This document shows, one piece after another, positions 1 to 9,150 of a DNA stretch of 64,000 bases; the stretch's first letter is position 1, and each line of letters begins with the position of its first letter. Origin of the DNA: Nocardia huaxiensis (GTDB lineage Bacteria; Actinomycetota; Actinomycetes; Mycobacteriales; Mycobacteriaceae); assembly GCF_013744875.1 (NCBI RefSeq), contig NZ_CP059399.1, positions 7,564,001 to 7,628,000 on the forward strand, in the 5' to 3' direction. The translations under genes and the position numbers were made by a program. Under the pieces are notes generated by a model. The model was not told the DNA's origin. It saw only the letters and a program-made list of their open reading frames with translations, and did not search any database.

Positions 1-633
1 CTCCTCGGCGGCACGCTCTTCGGTGCGGGCCTTGCGGTCGGCGCGGCGCTTGCGCCGGGCCTCCTCAGCGGCGGCCACATCCGGCGCCACGAACAGCGGC
101 GCGGCCACAGCGGGGGCCTGGTACTGCACCGGCTCCTCGACCTGCGGCGCCTGCTGGAACGGGCTGGTCTGGAAGGGGTTGGTGAACAGGGCCTGCTGCG
201 GCGTGTATCCGGCCGCGGGCTCGGGCTCCGGCACGGCCGTGAACAAGGATCCGGCGGCCGTACCGGACACGGATGCCTCGGCCGCTTCGACCTCTTCGGC
301 CGCGAGTTCGTCGGCGGCGCGGTCGTCGCCCGCGGCGATGGCCTCGTCGACGGTGGTCTCGGTGATGGCCTGCGGGGCGGGTGTCTCCTCCTCGACCGTG
401 CGCGGTCCGAAGGCGTCCCGCACGGTTTCGGCGACTGTCCGGTCCAGACTCGATTGCGGGCTGCGGGCTTGCGCACCCATCTCGGTCAGGTGGGCCAGGA
501 TACGTTTGCTGGTGACGCCCAGCAGCTTCGCCAGTGCGTGCACTCGGATCCGTTCCGGCAACTGTTCGGCAGCCGGGCTCGTATCCCCCGCACCGTTGTT
601 CTGCGATGCTTCCAGCGGCTCTTGATCGGCCAC
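1..633 (-). CDS. rne: Ribonuclease E/G, N-terminal part (cut by window edge)
   Basis: The first 211 codons of a large Rne/Rng-type endoribonuclease; the catalytic S1/RNase E domain lies beyond position 1. The start is GTG at 633-631, chosen because GAGGAGAA sits just upstream and the frame stays open to position 1. Residues about 28-50 (RIRVHALAKLLGVTSKRILA) resemble the small helical N-terminal module of initiation factor IF-2. After that comes an acidic, Ala/Glu/Pro-rich stretch, then an Arg/Lys/Glu-rich segment, as in actinobacterial RNase E. The family cleaves and matures mRNA and rRNA in the cytoplasm. Placement beside ndk, the DUF4233 gene, folC and valS matches the conserved mycobacterial gene order, which supports the call although the catalytic domain is not visible. 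Confidence 0.82.
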   Translation of the reverse strand, partial: MADQEPLEASQNNGAGDTSPAAEQLPERIRVHALAKLLGVTSKRILAHLTEMGAQARSPQSSLDRTVAETVRDAFGPRTVEEETPAPQAITETTVDEAIAAGDDRAADELAAEEVEAAEASVSGTAAGSLFTAVPEPEPAAGYTPQQALFTNPFQTSPFQQAPQVEEPVQYQAPAVAAPLFVAPDVAAAEEARRKRRADRKARTEERAAEE

Positions 634-889
634 GAATTCTCCTCGGGCCCCCGGGCGCGTCCCTCCGAAGAGTGACGCGGCCGACGCGGGGGCACTGTCG
701 TTTCGTCTGCGCACCCCTCGGGGCGCGAGTCGATAGGTCTGGCGCTCCGCGTGGCCCGTTACCACCTGTGTCTTCGTCGTTCGGGCTAACTGGTCACGCG
801 GAACCTGGCTGTTGGCTCAACTCCACGCCACGAGCGTTCATCCAGCGTGCCGCCGGTCAGCCGAGTCTTGGGAGCTGTCGGTGGCAGCG

Positions 890-917
890 ATGATCGTCCG
901 TCGTGCCGCGGTGTCAA
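890..917 (-). promoter_or_regulatory. Possible rne promoter
   Basis: On the minus strand a perfect TTGACA (917-912) is followed after 16 bases by GATCAT (895-890), a weak -10. Transcription from here would give rne a 5' leader of about 250 nt. Long rne leaders are known in mycobacteria. This rests on motif inspection only. Confidence 0.3.
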
Positions 918-1054
918 TCGGAGGTGGCTATACACCTGCCGCAAACGGCCGGCGATGGCTACTTCCAGAGCCAGTATCCCACACCGTGCCGAAGCGTCGC
1001 GCCGATGAACCCAGGATGGGCCGTCGCGAGTCGCTGGACGGGGAGATGTGCGAG

Positions 1055-1082
1055 CGACCCCGCACCTGGTGGTACGGGGTCG
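1055..1082 (-). terminator. Hairpin after ndk
   Basis: Perfect 8-bp stem (CGACCCCG with CGGGGTCG) around a 12-nt loop, 12 bases past the ndk stop. There is no U-tract on the minus strand, so this is a GC hairpin of the type common in actinomycetes rather than a classical intrinsic terminator. Confidence 0.5.
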
Positions 1083-1094
1083 TCAGCTCGCGAT

Positions 1095-1511
1095 TCAGAG
1101 AGCGAACTCCGGGAACCAGAGGGCGATCTCACGCTTGGCGGACTCGGGCGAGTCGGAGCCGTGCACGAGGTTGAACTGGGTCTCGAGGGCGTAGTCGCCG
1201 CGGATGGAACCGGGGACGGCCTTCTCGACCGGGTCGGTGCCGCCGGCGATCTGCCGGAAGGCGGGGATGGCGCGCGGGCCCTCGAGCACGGCCGCGACGA
1301 CCGGACCCGAAGTGATGAATTCGATGAGGGAGCCGAAGAACGGCTTCTCGGCGTGCTCGGCGTAATGAGCGGCCGCCAGCTCCTCGGAGACATTCAGCTG
1401 CTTGAGGGCGGCGAACTTCAGGCCCTTGCGCTCGATGCGGGTGATGATCTCACCGATCAGGCCCCGGGCCACGCCGTCGGGCTTGATGAGTACCAACGTC
1501 TGCTCAGTCAC
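1095..1511 (-). CDS. ndk: Nucleoside diphosphate kinase
   Basis: 138 aa, normal length for the family. It transfers the gamma-phosphate of ATP to NDPs through a phosphohistidine, balancing the NTP and dNTP pools in the cytoplasm. The N-terminus [16 protein letters not shown] and the catalytic NLVHGSDS (His near residue 117) are intact, and the C-terminus IALWFPE is typical. It lies between the DUF4233 gene and rne. The strong terminator at 1541-1582 separates it from the folC-DUF4233 unit, so it probably has its own promoter in the short gap 1512-1540. The identification is secure. Confidence 0.97.
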   Translation of the reverse strand: MTEQTLVLIKPDGVARGLIGEIITRIERKGLKFAALKQLNVSEELAAAHYAEHAEKPFFGSLIEFITSGPVVAAVLEGPRAIPAFRQIAGGTDPVEKAVPGSIRGDYALETQFNLVHGSDSPESAKREIALWFPEFAL

Positions 1512-1540
1512 GCGTGCAGCCTAACGGGCAGGTAGACATA

Positions 1541-1582
1541 ACAAACAATCGCGCCCGCGAGCGGGAGGCTCGCGGGCGCGAT
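1541..1582 (-). terminator. Rho-independent terminator of the valS-folC-DUF4233 unit
   Basis: Perfect 15-bp inverted repeat (1548-1562 with 1568-1582) around a 5-nt loop, followed on the minus strand by a T-rich tail (TTGTTTGTTATG). It lies 14 bases past the DUF4233 stop codon. This is the clearest intrinsic terminator in the first 10 kb. Confidence 0.88.
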
Positions 1583-1595
1583 GGAAACCGACAGT

Positions 1596-2003
1596 TCAGG
1601 CGCCGGACATTCGCTGGCTGGGGAGTTGCCCGGCGTCCATGCGTTTCTGCACGTCGGCGCGCAGGATGAGGATGAAACCCCAGACGGCGATGAAGACGAC
1701 CGCGATCACCAGGATCGACAGGTGGATGAAACCGCCTGCGAGCAAAAGGACTTGGAGGCCGAGGTTGAAGGGGATGGCCCAGGGGCGGCGCTGCAATCCC
1801 GCACCCAGGAACATGACCACCGCCAAGCCCACGACGTAGAGGATCGACCACCAGCGCAGGCCGCCGCCGACGGCGCTGATCACCGGGAGGGCGAGCAGCA
1901 CGGTGATGGCCTCGAGGACCAGCGTGCCGGCCATGACGCCGCGCAGGCCCTTCCACGGGTCGGTGGCGGGCGGCGGGACGGCGGGCTTGGAGTCCTCGGT
2001 CAC
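1596..2003 (-). CDS. DUF4233 membrane protein
   Basis: 135 aa with about four hydrophobic segments (roughly residues 22-45, 51-68, 75-95 and 96-116) and charged ends, so an inner-membrane protein of unknown function. The family is conserved next to folC in mycobacteria and relatives. The start GTG overlaps the folC stop by four bases (GTGA), so the two are translationally coupled. Expression ends at the strong terminator just downstream. No catalytic motif is visible. The conserved link to folC is the only functional hint, and I do not assign a role. Confidence 0.88.
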   Translation of the reverse strand: MTEDSKPAVPPPATDPWKGLRGVMAGTLVLEAITVLLALPVISAVGGGLRWWSILYVVGLAVVMFLGAGLQRRPWAIPFNLGLQVLLLAGGFIHLSILVIAVVFIAVWGFILILRADVQKRMDAGQLPSQRMSGA

Positions 2004-3406
2004 GCTGGATCCTTTCCGAACAGCGAGCGGGCCGCCCCGGCGGTGACGACCGATCCGGTGATCACGATGCCGGCGCCGGAGATCAACTCGGCGTCCTCGC
2101 CGCCCTCGGCGAGGGCGATGGCGGTTTCGATGGCGTCGGCCAGGTCGGCCGCGACGGCCACCCGCTCGTCACCGAAACGCTGCACCGCGAGGTTGGCCAG
2201 ATCGTCCACGGGCAGGGCGCGCGGGGAGCCGTTCTCGGTGACGACGATCTCGTCGAAGACCGGTTCGAGGGCGTCGAGGATGCCGCCGGCGTCCTTGTCG
2301 CCCAGTACCGCGATCACACCTACCAGTTTGCGGAAATCGAATTCGCTTGTCAGCGTGGCCGCCAGCGCCTGCGCGCCGGCCGGGTTGTGCGCGGCGTCGA
2401 GGAAGATGGTCGGCGCGCTGCGCATGCGCTCCATGCGACCGGGCGAGACGGCATTGGCGAAACCGGCTCGGACAGCGTCGATGTCGAGTTGCCGGGACGC
2501 GCCCGCGCCGAAGAACGCTTCGACGGCGGCCAGCGCCAGCACCGCATTGCGCGCCTGATGCTCCCCGTGCAGCGGCAGGAAGATGTCCTCGTAGACCCCG
2601 CCGAGGCCCTGTAGTTCCAGGACCTGGCCGCCGACGGCGACGCGCCGCGACAGCAGCTGGAACTCCGAACCTTCGCGCGCCACAGCCGCATCCATCTCGA
2701 CGGCGCGGCGCAGCAGGACGTCCATGACCTCCGGCTCCTGCTGGGCGATGACGGCGACGGTGTCACGCGGGACGAGCCCGTCGTCGACGGCCTTCTTGAT
2801 GATCCCGGCCTTCTCCCCCGCGATGGAGGCGAGGTCGGGGCCGAGATAGTCGGTGTGGTCCAAGCCGATCGGCGTGATGACGGCGACCTGTCCGTCGATC
2901 ACGTTGGTGGCGTCCCACGTTCCGCCCATGCCGGTCTCCACGACCGCCACATCGACCGGCGCTTCGGCGAAGGCCGCGTACGCCATGCCGGTGAGCACCT
3001 CGAACTTGCTCATGGCCGGTCCGCCCGCGGCCGCGGACTGCTGGTCGATCATCGCGACGAAAGGCTGGATCTCCCGCCAGGTTTCGACGTACCGACCCGG
3101 CGTGATGGGCGCGTTGTCGATGGCGATGCGCTCGGTGGCCAGCTGCAGGTGCGGGCTGGTGATGCGGCCGGTGCGCCGGTGCAGGGCGGTCAGCAGCGAG
3201 TCGATCATGCGGGTGACCGAGGTCTTGCCATTGGTTCCGGCAATGTGGATGGCCGGGTAGCTCTGCTGCGGCGAGCCGAGCAGATCCATGAGCGTCGCGA
3301 TGCGGGTGAGCGACGGCTCGATCTTGGTTTCCGGCCAGCGCTGATCGAGTTCGGCCTCGACCAAGGCCATTTCGGCCAGGTCCACCGGGGAGGTGCCGGT
3401 GGTCAT
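2000..3406 (-). CDS. folC: Folylpolyglutamate / dihydrofolate synthase
   Basis: 468 aa. This Mur-ligase-fold enzyme joins glutamate to dihydropteroate or folates using ATP. The P-loop HIAGTNGKTSVTRM lies near residues 53-66, and LDAAHNPAGA, the Mur-ligase C-terminal signature, is present. The open frame runs much further upstream, overlapping valS. I place the start at ATG 3406 because GAGGAGGGG precedes it and the protein then begins MTTGTSPVDLAEM as in relatives. It sits 35 bases after valS and overlaps the DUF4233 start by four bases, so valS-folC-DUF4233 is probably one transcript. Confidence 0.95.
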   Translation of the reverse strand: MTTGTSPVDLAEMALVEAELDQRWPETKIEPSLTRIATLMDLLGSPQQSYPAIHIAGTNGKTSVTRMIDSLLTALHRRTGRITSPHLQLATERIAIDNAPITPGRYVETWREIQPFVAMIDQQSAAAGGPAMSKFEVLTGMAYAAFAEAPVDVAVVETGMGGTWDATNVIDGQVAVITPIGLDHTDYLGPDLASIAGEKAGIIKKAVDDGLVPRDTVAVIAQQEPEVMDVLLRRAVEMDAAVAREGSEFQLLSRRVAVGGQVLELQGLGGVYEDIFLPLHGEHQARNAVLALAAVEAFFGAGASRQLDIDAVRAGFANAVSPGRMERMRSAPTIFLDAAHNPAGAQALAATLTSEFDFRKLVGVIAVLGDKDAGGILDALEPVFDEIVVTENGSPRALPVDDLANLAVQRFGDERVAVAADLADAIETAIALAEGGEDAELISGAGIVITGSVVTAGAARSLFGKDPA

Positions 3407-3441
3407 CGGCCCCTCCTCGGCGTAGCGACGCTCGTCGGCGC

Positions 3442-6144
3442 TCACTTGCGAGCCGCCAGCTCGGCGATCTCGGCCAGCCGGACGCCGATGCGGGCGACCT
3501 CGGATTCGGCGAGCTCCTTGCGCGCGGTGATCTTGGCGACCACCTCGTCCGGCGCCTTGGCCAGGAAGCCCTGGTTGCCGAGTTTGGCGGTGGTGCCGGC
3601 CAATTCCTTCTGCGCGGCGGCGAGATCCTTCTCCAGGCGGCGGGCCTCGGCCTCGAGGTCGATATTGCCGGAGGTATCGATCTCGACGGTCACCGTGCCG
3701 TGGGTGAGGCGCACCTCCAGCGAGGCGGTGGCGGCGAAATCGTCGGCGGGCGCGGTGAGCTTGGCCAGGTTGGTGATGTCGCCGAGCTGCCCGACCAGGT
3801 CGGCGGCCTCGATGCCGATGAGCTGGGCGGCCACCTTCTCCTTGTCGGTGAGGCCCTGATCGCTGCGGAAGCGGCGGATCTCGGTGACCAGCTTCTGCAG
3901 GTCCGCGATGCGGGTGTCGGCGGTCTTGTCGGCGGCCACGCCGGAGACCTGCGGCCAGGGCGCGATGACGATGGAGTCGCCCGCCACCCCGGCGGTCAGG
4001 CTCTGCCACAAGGTTTCGGTGACGAACGGCATGGCCGGATGCAGCAGGCGCAGCACGGCTTCGAGCACATTGCCGAGCACGATGCGGGTGGCGGCCGCGC
4101 GCTCCTCGGATTCGGCGAACTGCACCTTGGCCAATTCCAGGTACCAGGAACAGAATTCGTCCCAGGTGAAGTGGTAGAGCGCCTCGCAGCCCTTGCCGAA
4201 TTCGTAGCGGTCGAAGGCGGCGTCGACCTCGGCGATCACCTCGTCGAGGCGGTCCAGGATCCAGCGGTCGGTGTCGGTGAGGGTGTCGCGGGCGGGCAGT
4301 TCACCCGGCTGCGCGCCGTTCATGAGCGCCAGCTTGGTGGCATTGAACAGCTTGGTGACGAAGCTGCGCGAGGCCGTCACGTGCGAGGTGCCGATGGACA
4401 GGTCACTGCCCGGCTGTGCGCCGCGCGCGAGGGTGAATCGCGTTGCGTCCGCGCCGTATTCGTTGATCCAGTCCAGCGGGTCGATGCCGTTGCCGCGCGA
4501 CTTGGACATCTTCTTGCCGTGCTCGTCGCGAATCAGGCCGTGCAGGAACACATCCCGGAAGGGCACCTGCTTGTCGTTCGCGTCCTTGCCCGCGGTGAGC
4601 ACGTCGTCGTCGGAGACGAACATGCCGAACATCATCATGCGCGCCACCCAGAAGAACAGGATGTCGTAGCCGGTGACGAGAACGCTTGTGGGATAGAACT
4701 TCTCGAGCTCGGCGGTGGCGTCCGGCCAGCCCATGGTGGAGAACGGCCACAGGCCGGAGGAGAACCAGGTGTCGAGCACGTCCGGGTCCTGCACCCAGCC
4801 CTCGGGGGCCTGCTCGTCCGGGCCGACGCACACGATCTCGCCCTCGGGGCCGTACCAGATCGGGATGCGGTGACCCCACCACAGCTGACGCGAGATGTTC
4901 CAGTCGTGCATGTTGTCGACCCACTCGAACCAGCGCGGTTCCTGGCTCGGCGGGTGAATGGTGACCTGGCCGTTGCGGACCGCGTCGCCTGCGGCCTTGG
5001 CGATGCCCTCGACCTTGACCCACCACTGCATGGACAGGCGGGGCTCGATCGGCTCGCCGGAGCGCTCCGAGTGGCCGACCTGATGCTTGTACGGGTGGAT
5101 GCGCTTGACGATGCGGCCCTCGGCCTCCAGGCGCTCGCGGATCTTCACGCGCGCTTCGAAGCGGTCCATGCCGTCGAATTCGGTTCCGCTGTCGGCGATC
5201 TTGCCGGTCTTGTCCATGATCGTGGGCATGGGCAGGCCGTGGCGCAGGCCGAGTTCGAAGTCGTTGGGGTCGTGCGCGGGGGTGATCTTCACTGCGCCGG
5301 AACCGAATTCGGGATCGACGTAGTCGTCGGCCACGATCGGGATCTGACGGCCGGTGATGGGGTGGTAGACGGTGGTGCCGATGAGCGCCTGGTACCGCTC
5401 GTCGTCCGGGTGCACCGCGACGGCGGTGTCACCGAGCATGGTCTCCACGCGGGTGGTGGCGACGATCACGTGCGGTTCGTCGTCGTTCATCGACCCGAAG
5501 CGCATGGACACCAGCTCGCCGTCGACCTCCTTGTGGTCCACCTCGAGGTCGGAGATGCCGGTCTGCAGCACCGGCGACCAGTTCACCAGGCGTTCGGCGC
5601 GGTAGATCAGGCCCGCGTCGTAGAGGCGCTTGAAGATGGTCTGCACGGCGCGGGAGAGCCCGTCGTCCATGGTGAAGCGGTCGCGGCTCCAGTCGACACC
5701 GTCGCCGAGGCGGCGCATCTGGCCCTGGATCTGGCCGCCGGATTCACGCTTCCAGTCCCAGACCTTGTCGATGAACAGTTCGCGGCCGAAGTCTTCCTTG
5801 GTCTTGCCGTCGACGGCGAGCTGCTTCTCCACCACGGTCTGGGTGGCGATGCCGGCGTGGTCCATGCCGGGCAGCCACAGCACCTCGTAGCCCTGCATGC
5901 GCTTGCGGCGGGTGAGCAGGTCCATGAGGGTGTGGTCGAGAGCGTGGCCCATGTGCAGCGAGCCGGTGACGTTCGGCGGCGGCAGCACGATCGAGTACGG
6001 GGGCTTGTCGCTGGTGGCGTCCGCGGTGAAGTAACCAGCGGCTACCCAGCGCTCGTACAGGTCGGCCTCGACTTCGCTGGGGTTCCAGCTTTTCGGGAGG
6101 GCATCGGCACGATTTCGCGGGTTCTCAGAGGCTGTGCTGGTCAC
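3442..6144 (-). CDS. valS: Valyl-tRNA synthetase
   Basis: 900 aa, a full-length class I synthetase that charges tRNA-Val and edits misactivated threonine. The HIGH-type motif [11 protein letters not shown] lies near residues 57-67 and KMSKS at 545-549. The CP1 editing insert lies between them, with an anticodon-binding helical domain and the ValRS coiled coil at the C-terminus (about 835-900). The start is GTG at 6144. It is the first gene of the valS-folC-DUF4233 unit. The 460-base upstream gap holds hairpins but no T-box was recognised. Confidence 0.98.
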   Translation of the reverse strand: MTSTASENPRNRADALPKSWNPSEVEADLYERWVAAGYFTADATSDKPPYSIVLPPPNVTGSLHMGHALDHTLMDLLTRRKRMQGYEVLWLPGMDHAGIATQTVVEKQLAVDGKTKEDFGRELFIDKVWDWKRESGGQIQGQMRRLGDGVDWSRDRFTMDDGLSRAVQTIFKRLYDAGLIYRAERLVNWSPVLQTGISDLEVDHKEVDGELVSMRFGSMNDDEPHVIVATTRVETMLGDTAVAVHPDDERYQALIGTTVYHPITGRQIPIVADDYVDPEFGSGAVKITPAHDPNDFELGLRHGLPMPTIMDKTGKIADSGTEFDGMDRFEARVKIRERLEAEGRIVKRIHPYKHQVGHSERSGEPIEPRLSMQWWVKVEGIAKAAGDAVRNGQVTIHPPSQEPRWFEWVDNMHDWNISRQLWWGHRIPIWYGPEGEIVCVGPDEQAPEGWVQDPDVLDTWFSSGLWPFSTMGWPDATAELEKFYPTSVLVTGYDILFFWVARMMMFGMFVSDDDVLTAGKDANDKQVPFRDVFLHGLIRDEHGKKMSKSRGNGIDPLDWINEYGADATRFTLARGAQPGSDLSIGTSHVTASRSFVTKLFNATKLALMNGAQPGELPARDTLTDTDRWILDRLDEVIAEVDAAFDRYEFGKGCEALYHFTWDEFCSWYLELAKVQFAESEERAAATRIVLGNVLEAVLRLLHPAMPFVTETLWQSLTAGVAGDSIVIAPWPQVSGVAADKTADTRIADLQKLVTEIRRFRSDQGLTDKEKVAAQLIGIEAADLVGQLGDITNLAKLTAPADDFAATASLEVRLTHGTVTVEIDTSGNIDLEAEARRLEKDLAAAQKELAGTTAKLGNQGFLAKAPDEVVAKITARKELAESEVARIGVRLAEIAELAARK

Positions 6145-6204
6145 CTGGCGATTCTAAGGGGCGCGATTCTGCCACCTCTACCGGGTTTTGGATAGCCGAA
6201 GAGC

Positions 6205-6239
6205 GGGGCTTGCGGTGGATGAGGGACACCGTAAGCCCC
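6205..6239. other. Hairpin in the valS leader region
   Basis: GGGGCTTGCGGTG (6205-6217) pairs with 6227-6239 with one mismatch and a 9-nt loop. It lies about 60 bases upstream of the valS start on the minus strand. There is no T-tract, so it is either a leader structure or the relic of a terminator. Confidence 0.4.
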
Positions 6240-6350
6240 GCCCTCGAAAGCAAGCCTACCGCCGTTTCCGGAGGGCTTCCGGAATCCATAATCAATTCTC
6301 AGGTTGCGGCCGAATCCTCGGTGCGGGACCAGGATTCGCGCTCCCGGCGG

Positions 6351-6364
6351 TGTGAGCGCTCACA
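6351..6364. promoter_or_regulatory. LacI-family-type operator
   Basis: Perfect 14-bp palindrome TGTGAGCGCTCACA with the central CG typical of LacI/GalR-family operators. It lies between divergent valS and the P-loop gene. No LacI-family regulator is in the window, so the binding protein would be encoded elsewhere. Confidence 0.45.
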
Positions 6365-6606
6365 ATGCGCGGGCGTGCGGTGTGATGGCGGCACGGCGAT
6401 CCGGACCGCGGTCGCGGCGGGTCCGGCCGCTGGTGGCATCTCTCACCTCCACCGGTGTTAACGCCGCGGGAGCGCTCCGGCGCAAGTGTCCGGACCAGCG
6501 AGTCTGCTCGATGACGGTGGCCGCTGGATGACGGGTGCGCGGAAATCAGCGAAATCTCAGGGAATTCCCGGTTGTCCGAAGCCATTTCGGTGCCGATCCT
6601 GAAGGG

Positions 6607-7275
6607 GTGAACCCCCCGCTCGACTCCGGCTCGCTCCATTCCACGCCCGCCCGGATCGTCATTCCCGATCGTGTCCATGACCTACGCGGCAATCCGATCG
6701 ATGAATTGCGGTATCCGGCAAGCGCGGCGGTGATCATCACGGGGGTGCCGGGTGCGGGGAAGAGCACCGCCCTGCGCAAACTGTTCGGTCTTTCCTCGGA
6801 CGGTGTGGGGCCCGCGGTGAGCCCGGCCGGTGCGGTGCTGATCGATTCGCAGCATGCCCGCAATTCCTGGCAGCGGCGGCTGGGCGCGGTGCCGTATCCG
6901 CTGTGGCTGCCGATCGTGCATGTGACGCACTACGCGCGGATTCGGGCGGCGCTGCGGGACGCGGCCGGGCCGGTGATCATTCACGACTGCGGGACGCGGC
7001 AGTGGGTGCGGCGGCTGGTGGCGGCCTGGGCGCGGGCGACCGACCGGCCGGTTCATCTGATCATGATCGACGCCCCGGCCGAGCTGGCCTGGGCCGGGCA
7101 GATCGCGCGCGGACGGAAGGTGCGGCGGTGGAGTTTCGCCCTGCACTGCCTCAAGTGGCGGCGATTGGTCGGCGCGGTGGCGGCGGGGACGAAACCGCGG
7201 CCGGAACCGATCTCGGTGGTGATTCTGGATCGCGCGGCGGTGACCGAATTGCACGAAGTGTCCTTTGCCGCCTGA
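6607..7275 (+). CDS. P-loop kinase-like / AAA-family ATPase
   Basis: 222 aa with a clear Walker A, GVPGAGKSTAL, near residues 42-52. It then has a kinase-like layout: VLIDSQHARN, a segment that could hold substrate, and DCGTRQWVRRLV. This resembles stand-alone P-loop nucleotide kinases of actinomycetes with no assigned substrate. The frame opens at 6535, but I prefer GTG at 6607. Codons between 6535 and 6606 have about 50% GC in third position, whereas those after 6607 are almost all G/C. Neither start has a good ribosome site. It appears monocistronic. The family call is firm and the substrate unknown. Confidence 0.75.
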   Translation: MNPPLDSGSLHSTPARIVIPDRVHDLRGNPIDELRYPASAAVIITGVPGAGKSTALRKLFGLSSDGVGPAVSPAGAVLIDSQHARNSWQRRLGAVPYPLWLPIVHVTHYARIRAALRDAAGPVIIHDCGTRQWVRRLVAAWARATDRPVHLIMIDAPAELAWAGQIARGRKVRRWSFALHCLKWRRLVGAVAAGTKPRPEPISVVILDRAAVTELHEVSFAA

Positions 7276-7547
7276 GCGAGGAAAGCTAACAGCAGGCAAA
7301 CAATTCTTTACCGCGCGGCGCGACATTCCGTTCCCCATTGTCGAATGGGCGTTCAGCTCGGCTTTTCACCTGCCTGCGAGGGCCTCACAGGCAACCACGA
7401 ATTTCGGTGAGCACCGACACAGCAACGGTTCTTTTCACAGCGAGTTAGCCTCATTTCGAAGCTGAGCCGATGACCAGTTCAATATCGGCAAATGCCTTCG
7501 CATTTCACCTGCACCCCATCCAGTTTTTCAGGTAAAGAGGCACCGCC

Positions 7548-8570
7548 ATGAGACGAATCATTCGTCGTTTGCCGCACACCGCCGCGATTCTGGCGGCGGC
7601 CGCGTTCGTCACACTCGGCATGAATACCGGTGTGGCGCACGCGGATTCCGGGTCCCACTCCTCCGACACCGTGGGTTACGGTCCGGAGTTCCGGGACGAA
7701 GCGGCCGCCGTGGCCTACGGCCTCGCGAATCCCGATGTCGCACCACAGGGTTCCAACGACTGGAACTGCAAGCCCGACGCGGCCCATCCGCGTCCGGTGG
7801 TGCTCGTGCACGGCACCTGGGCCAGCGCGTTCAGCGCCTACTCGTATATGTCGCCGCAATTGGCGCGGGCCGGGTACTGCGTCTTCACCTTCAATTACGG
7901 GCGCGCGAACGCACCCGGCGCGGGGCTCGTGCAGCCGACCATCGGGGCCACCGGCTACATCGAGGACTCCGCGCGACAGCTCGCCGACTTCGTCGATCGG
8001 GTGCGGGCGGCCACCGGAGCCGCCCAGGTGGACCTGATCGGGCACTCGCAGGGCGGCGTGGTGGCGCGCGAATACCTGAAGTTCGACGGCGGCGCGGACC
8101 CGGCCGACCCGAGCGACAACAAGGTGGCGAACCTCATCACCTTCGGGGCCACCAATCACGGGACCACCCTGGCCGGGCTCGGCAATCTGCTCGGGCCGCT
8201 GTCGGGACTGCTGGGCGTGAACCTCACGCAGCCGACCGAGGATCTCATCGGGCACGCCGGTATTCAGCAGCTCGTGGGGTCACCGGTGCTGACCGCGCTC
8301 AATGACGGCGGGGACACCGTGCCGGGCGTGCACTACACGATCGTGGCCGACCAGCTGGACGAGGTGTCCACGCCCGCGCCCCAGACGTTCCTGACCGCCG
8401 GGCCGGGCGCGACCGTCGACAATGTGACACTCCAGGACGGTTGCGGCGCAGACACTTCCGACCACAATTCGATGCTGTTCTCGCCGCGGGCGGTGTCGAT
8501 CGCGCTGCACGCGCTGGATCCGGTCGCGCATCCGGATCTGGTGTGCTCGACCAATCCCTGGCTGCTCTGA
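7548..8570 (+). CDS. Secreted lipase / triacylglycerol esterase (alpha/beta hydrolase, lipase class 2-like)
   Basis: 340 aa. A signal peptide with Arg-rich start and Ala-rich core ends near residue 34 (GVAHADS), so it is exported. The mature enzyme has the oxyanion-hole strand VVLVHGTWAS and the nucleophile elbow DLIGHSQGG (Ser167). A C-terminal DHNSML near residue 310 probably carries the catalytic His. This is the pattern of class 2 (EstA/LipA-type) lipases abundant in Nocardia and Rhodococcus. GGTAAAGAGG precedes the ATG. A GC-rich hairpin follows the stop. The AT-richer gap 7276-7547 upstream probably holds its promoter. Confidence 0.88.
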   Translation: MRRIIRRLPHTAAILAAAAFVTLGMNTGVAHADSGSHSSDTVGYGPEFRDEAAAVAYGLANPDVAPQGSNDWNCKPDAAHPRPVVLVHGTWASAFSAYSYMSPQLARAGYCVFTFNYGRANAPGAGLVQPTIGATGYIEDSARQLADFVDRVRAATGAAQVDLIGHSQGGVVAREYLKFDGGADPADPSDNKVANLITFGATNHGTTLAGLGNLLGPLSGLLGVNLTQPTEDLIGHAGIQQLVGSPVLTALNDGGDTVPGVHYTIVADQLDEVSTPAPQTFLTAGPGATVDNVTLQDGCGADTSDHNSMLFSPRAVSIALHALDPVAHPDLVCSTNPWLL

Positions 8571-8574
8571 ACCG

Positions 8575-8617
8575 GCCGCGGGGCCGCAGACGTGATGTGC
8601 GTCTCCGGCCCTGCGGC
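8575..8617 (+). terminator. Hairpin after the lipase gene
   Basis: 18-bp stem (8575-8592 with 8600-8617) with two mismatches and a 7-nt loop, 4 bases past the lipase stop. No U-tract. Probably the transcript end. Confidence 0.6.
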
Positions 8618-8734
8618 GTATGCCGTGCGTCGCTTTCCATTGCCAGGGCCACCTGCGGTGATGTTTTCTGACTATCACGGTTGGCGCCAGCCGCTTCCAC
8701 AGCTCGAGATCCTCCGTCAGGAAAGCGAGTCGAT

Positions 8735-9100
8735 ATGCGGGTTCGTACGATTGTCGCCGTCAGTGCCTTCGCGGGCCTGTCCGCCGCCGGTGTTCTCGCG
8801 GCCGGAAGTGCTTCCGCCGCAACACCTATCGCCATTCCGGAGGTGGGCGCGGTCGGAGTTGCCCTGTCCCCCGGTGAAACCCAGGCCCTGGCCAATGGCC
8901 CGGTGCCCGCGCTGGTCGAGAAGTACGCGCCCCGGGACGCGCTCTCGGTGAGCCTCGCACCCGATTCGGCACTGCCGGAAGAGGATTCGCGGATCTACGC
9001 GGACATGCCGGAGATCATCCGTGAGGCGGCCTCGCATCCGAACGGATCCATTGCCGTGGTCGCCGTGCCCGATGGCGTGGTCATCGTCCAAGACTTCTAG
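8735..9100 (+). CDS. Small secreted protein of unknown function
   Basis: 121 aa with a signal peptide (residues 1 to about 29, ending AAGSASAA) and a mature part of about 90 residues without Cys or recognisable motif. I chose ATG 8735 over upstream in-frame codons because AGGAAAG precedes it and the signal peptide then begins at residue 1. The mature part contains ALSPGETQALANGP, a pattern seen in small exported actinobacterial proteins without known role. It ends just before a strong terminator shared with the convergent lipid kinase gene. Confidence 0.72.
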   Translation: MRVRTIVAVSAFAGLSAAGVLAAGSASAATPIAIPEVGAVGVALSPGETQALANGPVPALVEKYAPRDALSVSLAPDSALPEEDSRIYADMPEIIREAASHPNGSIAVVAVPDGVVIVQDF

Positions 9101-9108
9101 CACGCACC

Positions 9109-9150
9109 CGGGTGTGGCCCTCACCAGAAGGTGAGGGCCACACCCGTTTT
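9109..9150 (+). terminator. Rho-independent terminator between convergent genes
   Basis: Perfect 17-bp stem (9109-9125 with 9130-9146), AGAA loop, then TTTT (9147-9150) on the plus strand. It ends the small secreted protein gene, and the same stem abuts the stop of the minus-strand kinase gene. Confidence 0.88.

Larger units (their letters stand above)
634..1094. other. Gene-free region between rne and ndk
   Basis: 461 bases without a convincing gene. It holds the putative rne leader, the TTGACA promoter candidate at 890-917, and the ndk-side hairpin at 1055-1082. Short open frames here have no ribosome site or family signature and are treated as noise. Confidence 0.6.
6145..6606. other. Regulatory gap between valS and a P-loop gene
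   Basis: About 460 bases with no convincing gene on either strand. Contents seen: a 13-bp stem with one mismatch at 6205-6239, and a perfect 14-bp palindrome at 6351-6364. In the frame feeding the downstream gene, codons before 6607 have poor third-position GC (about half), unlike the codons after it. Confidence 0.55.

Noticed and set aside
3700..6195. 831-codon open frame on the plus strand
   Set aside because: It is antisense to valS, which has all synthetase motifs. Long antisense frames are expected at this GC content.
6145..6606. Possible T-box riboswitch for valS
   Set aside because: A hairpin is present but no T-box consensus, specifier loop or antiterminator pairing could be seen.
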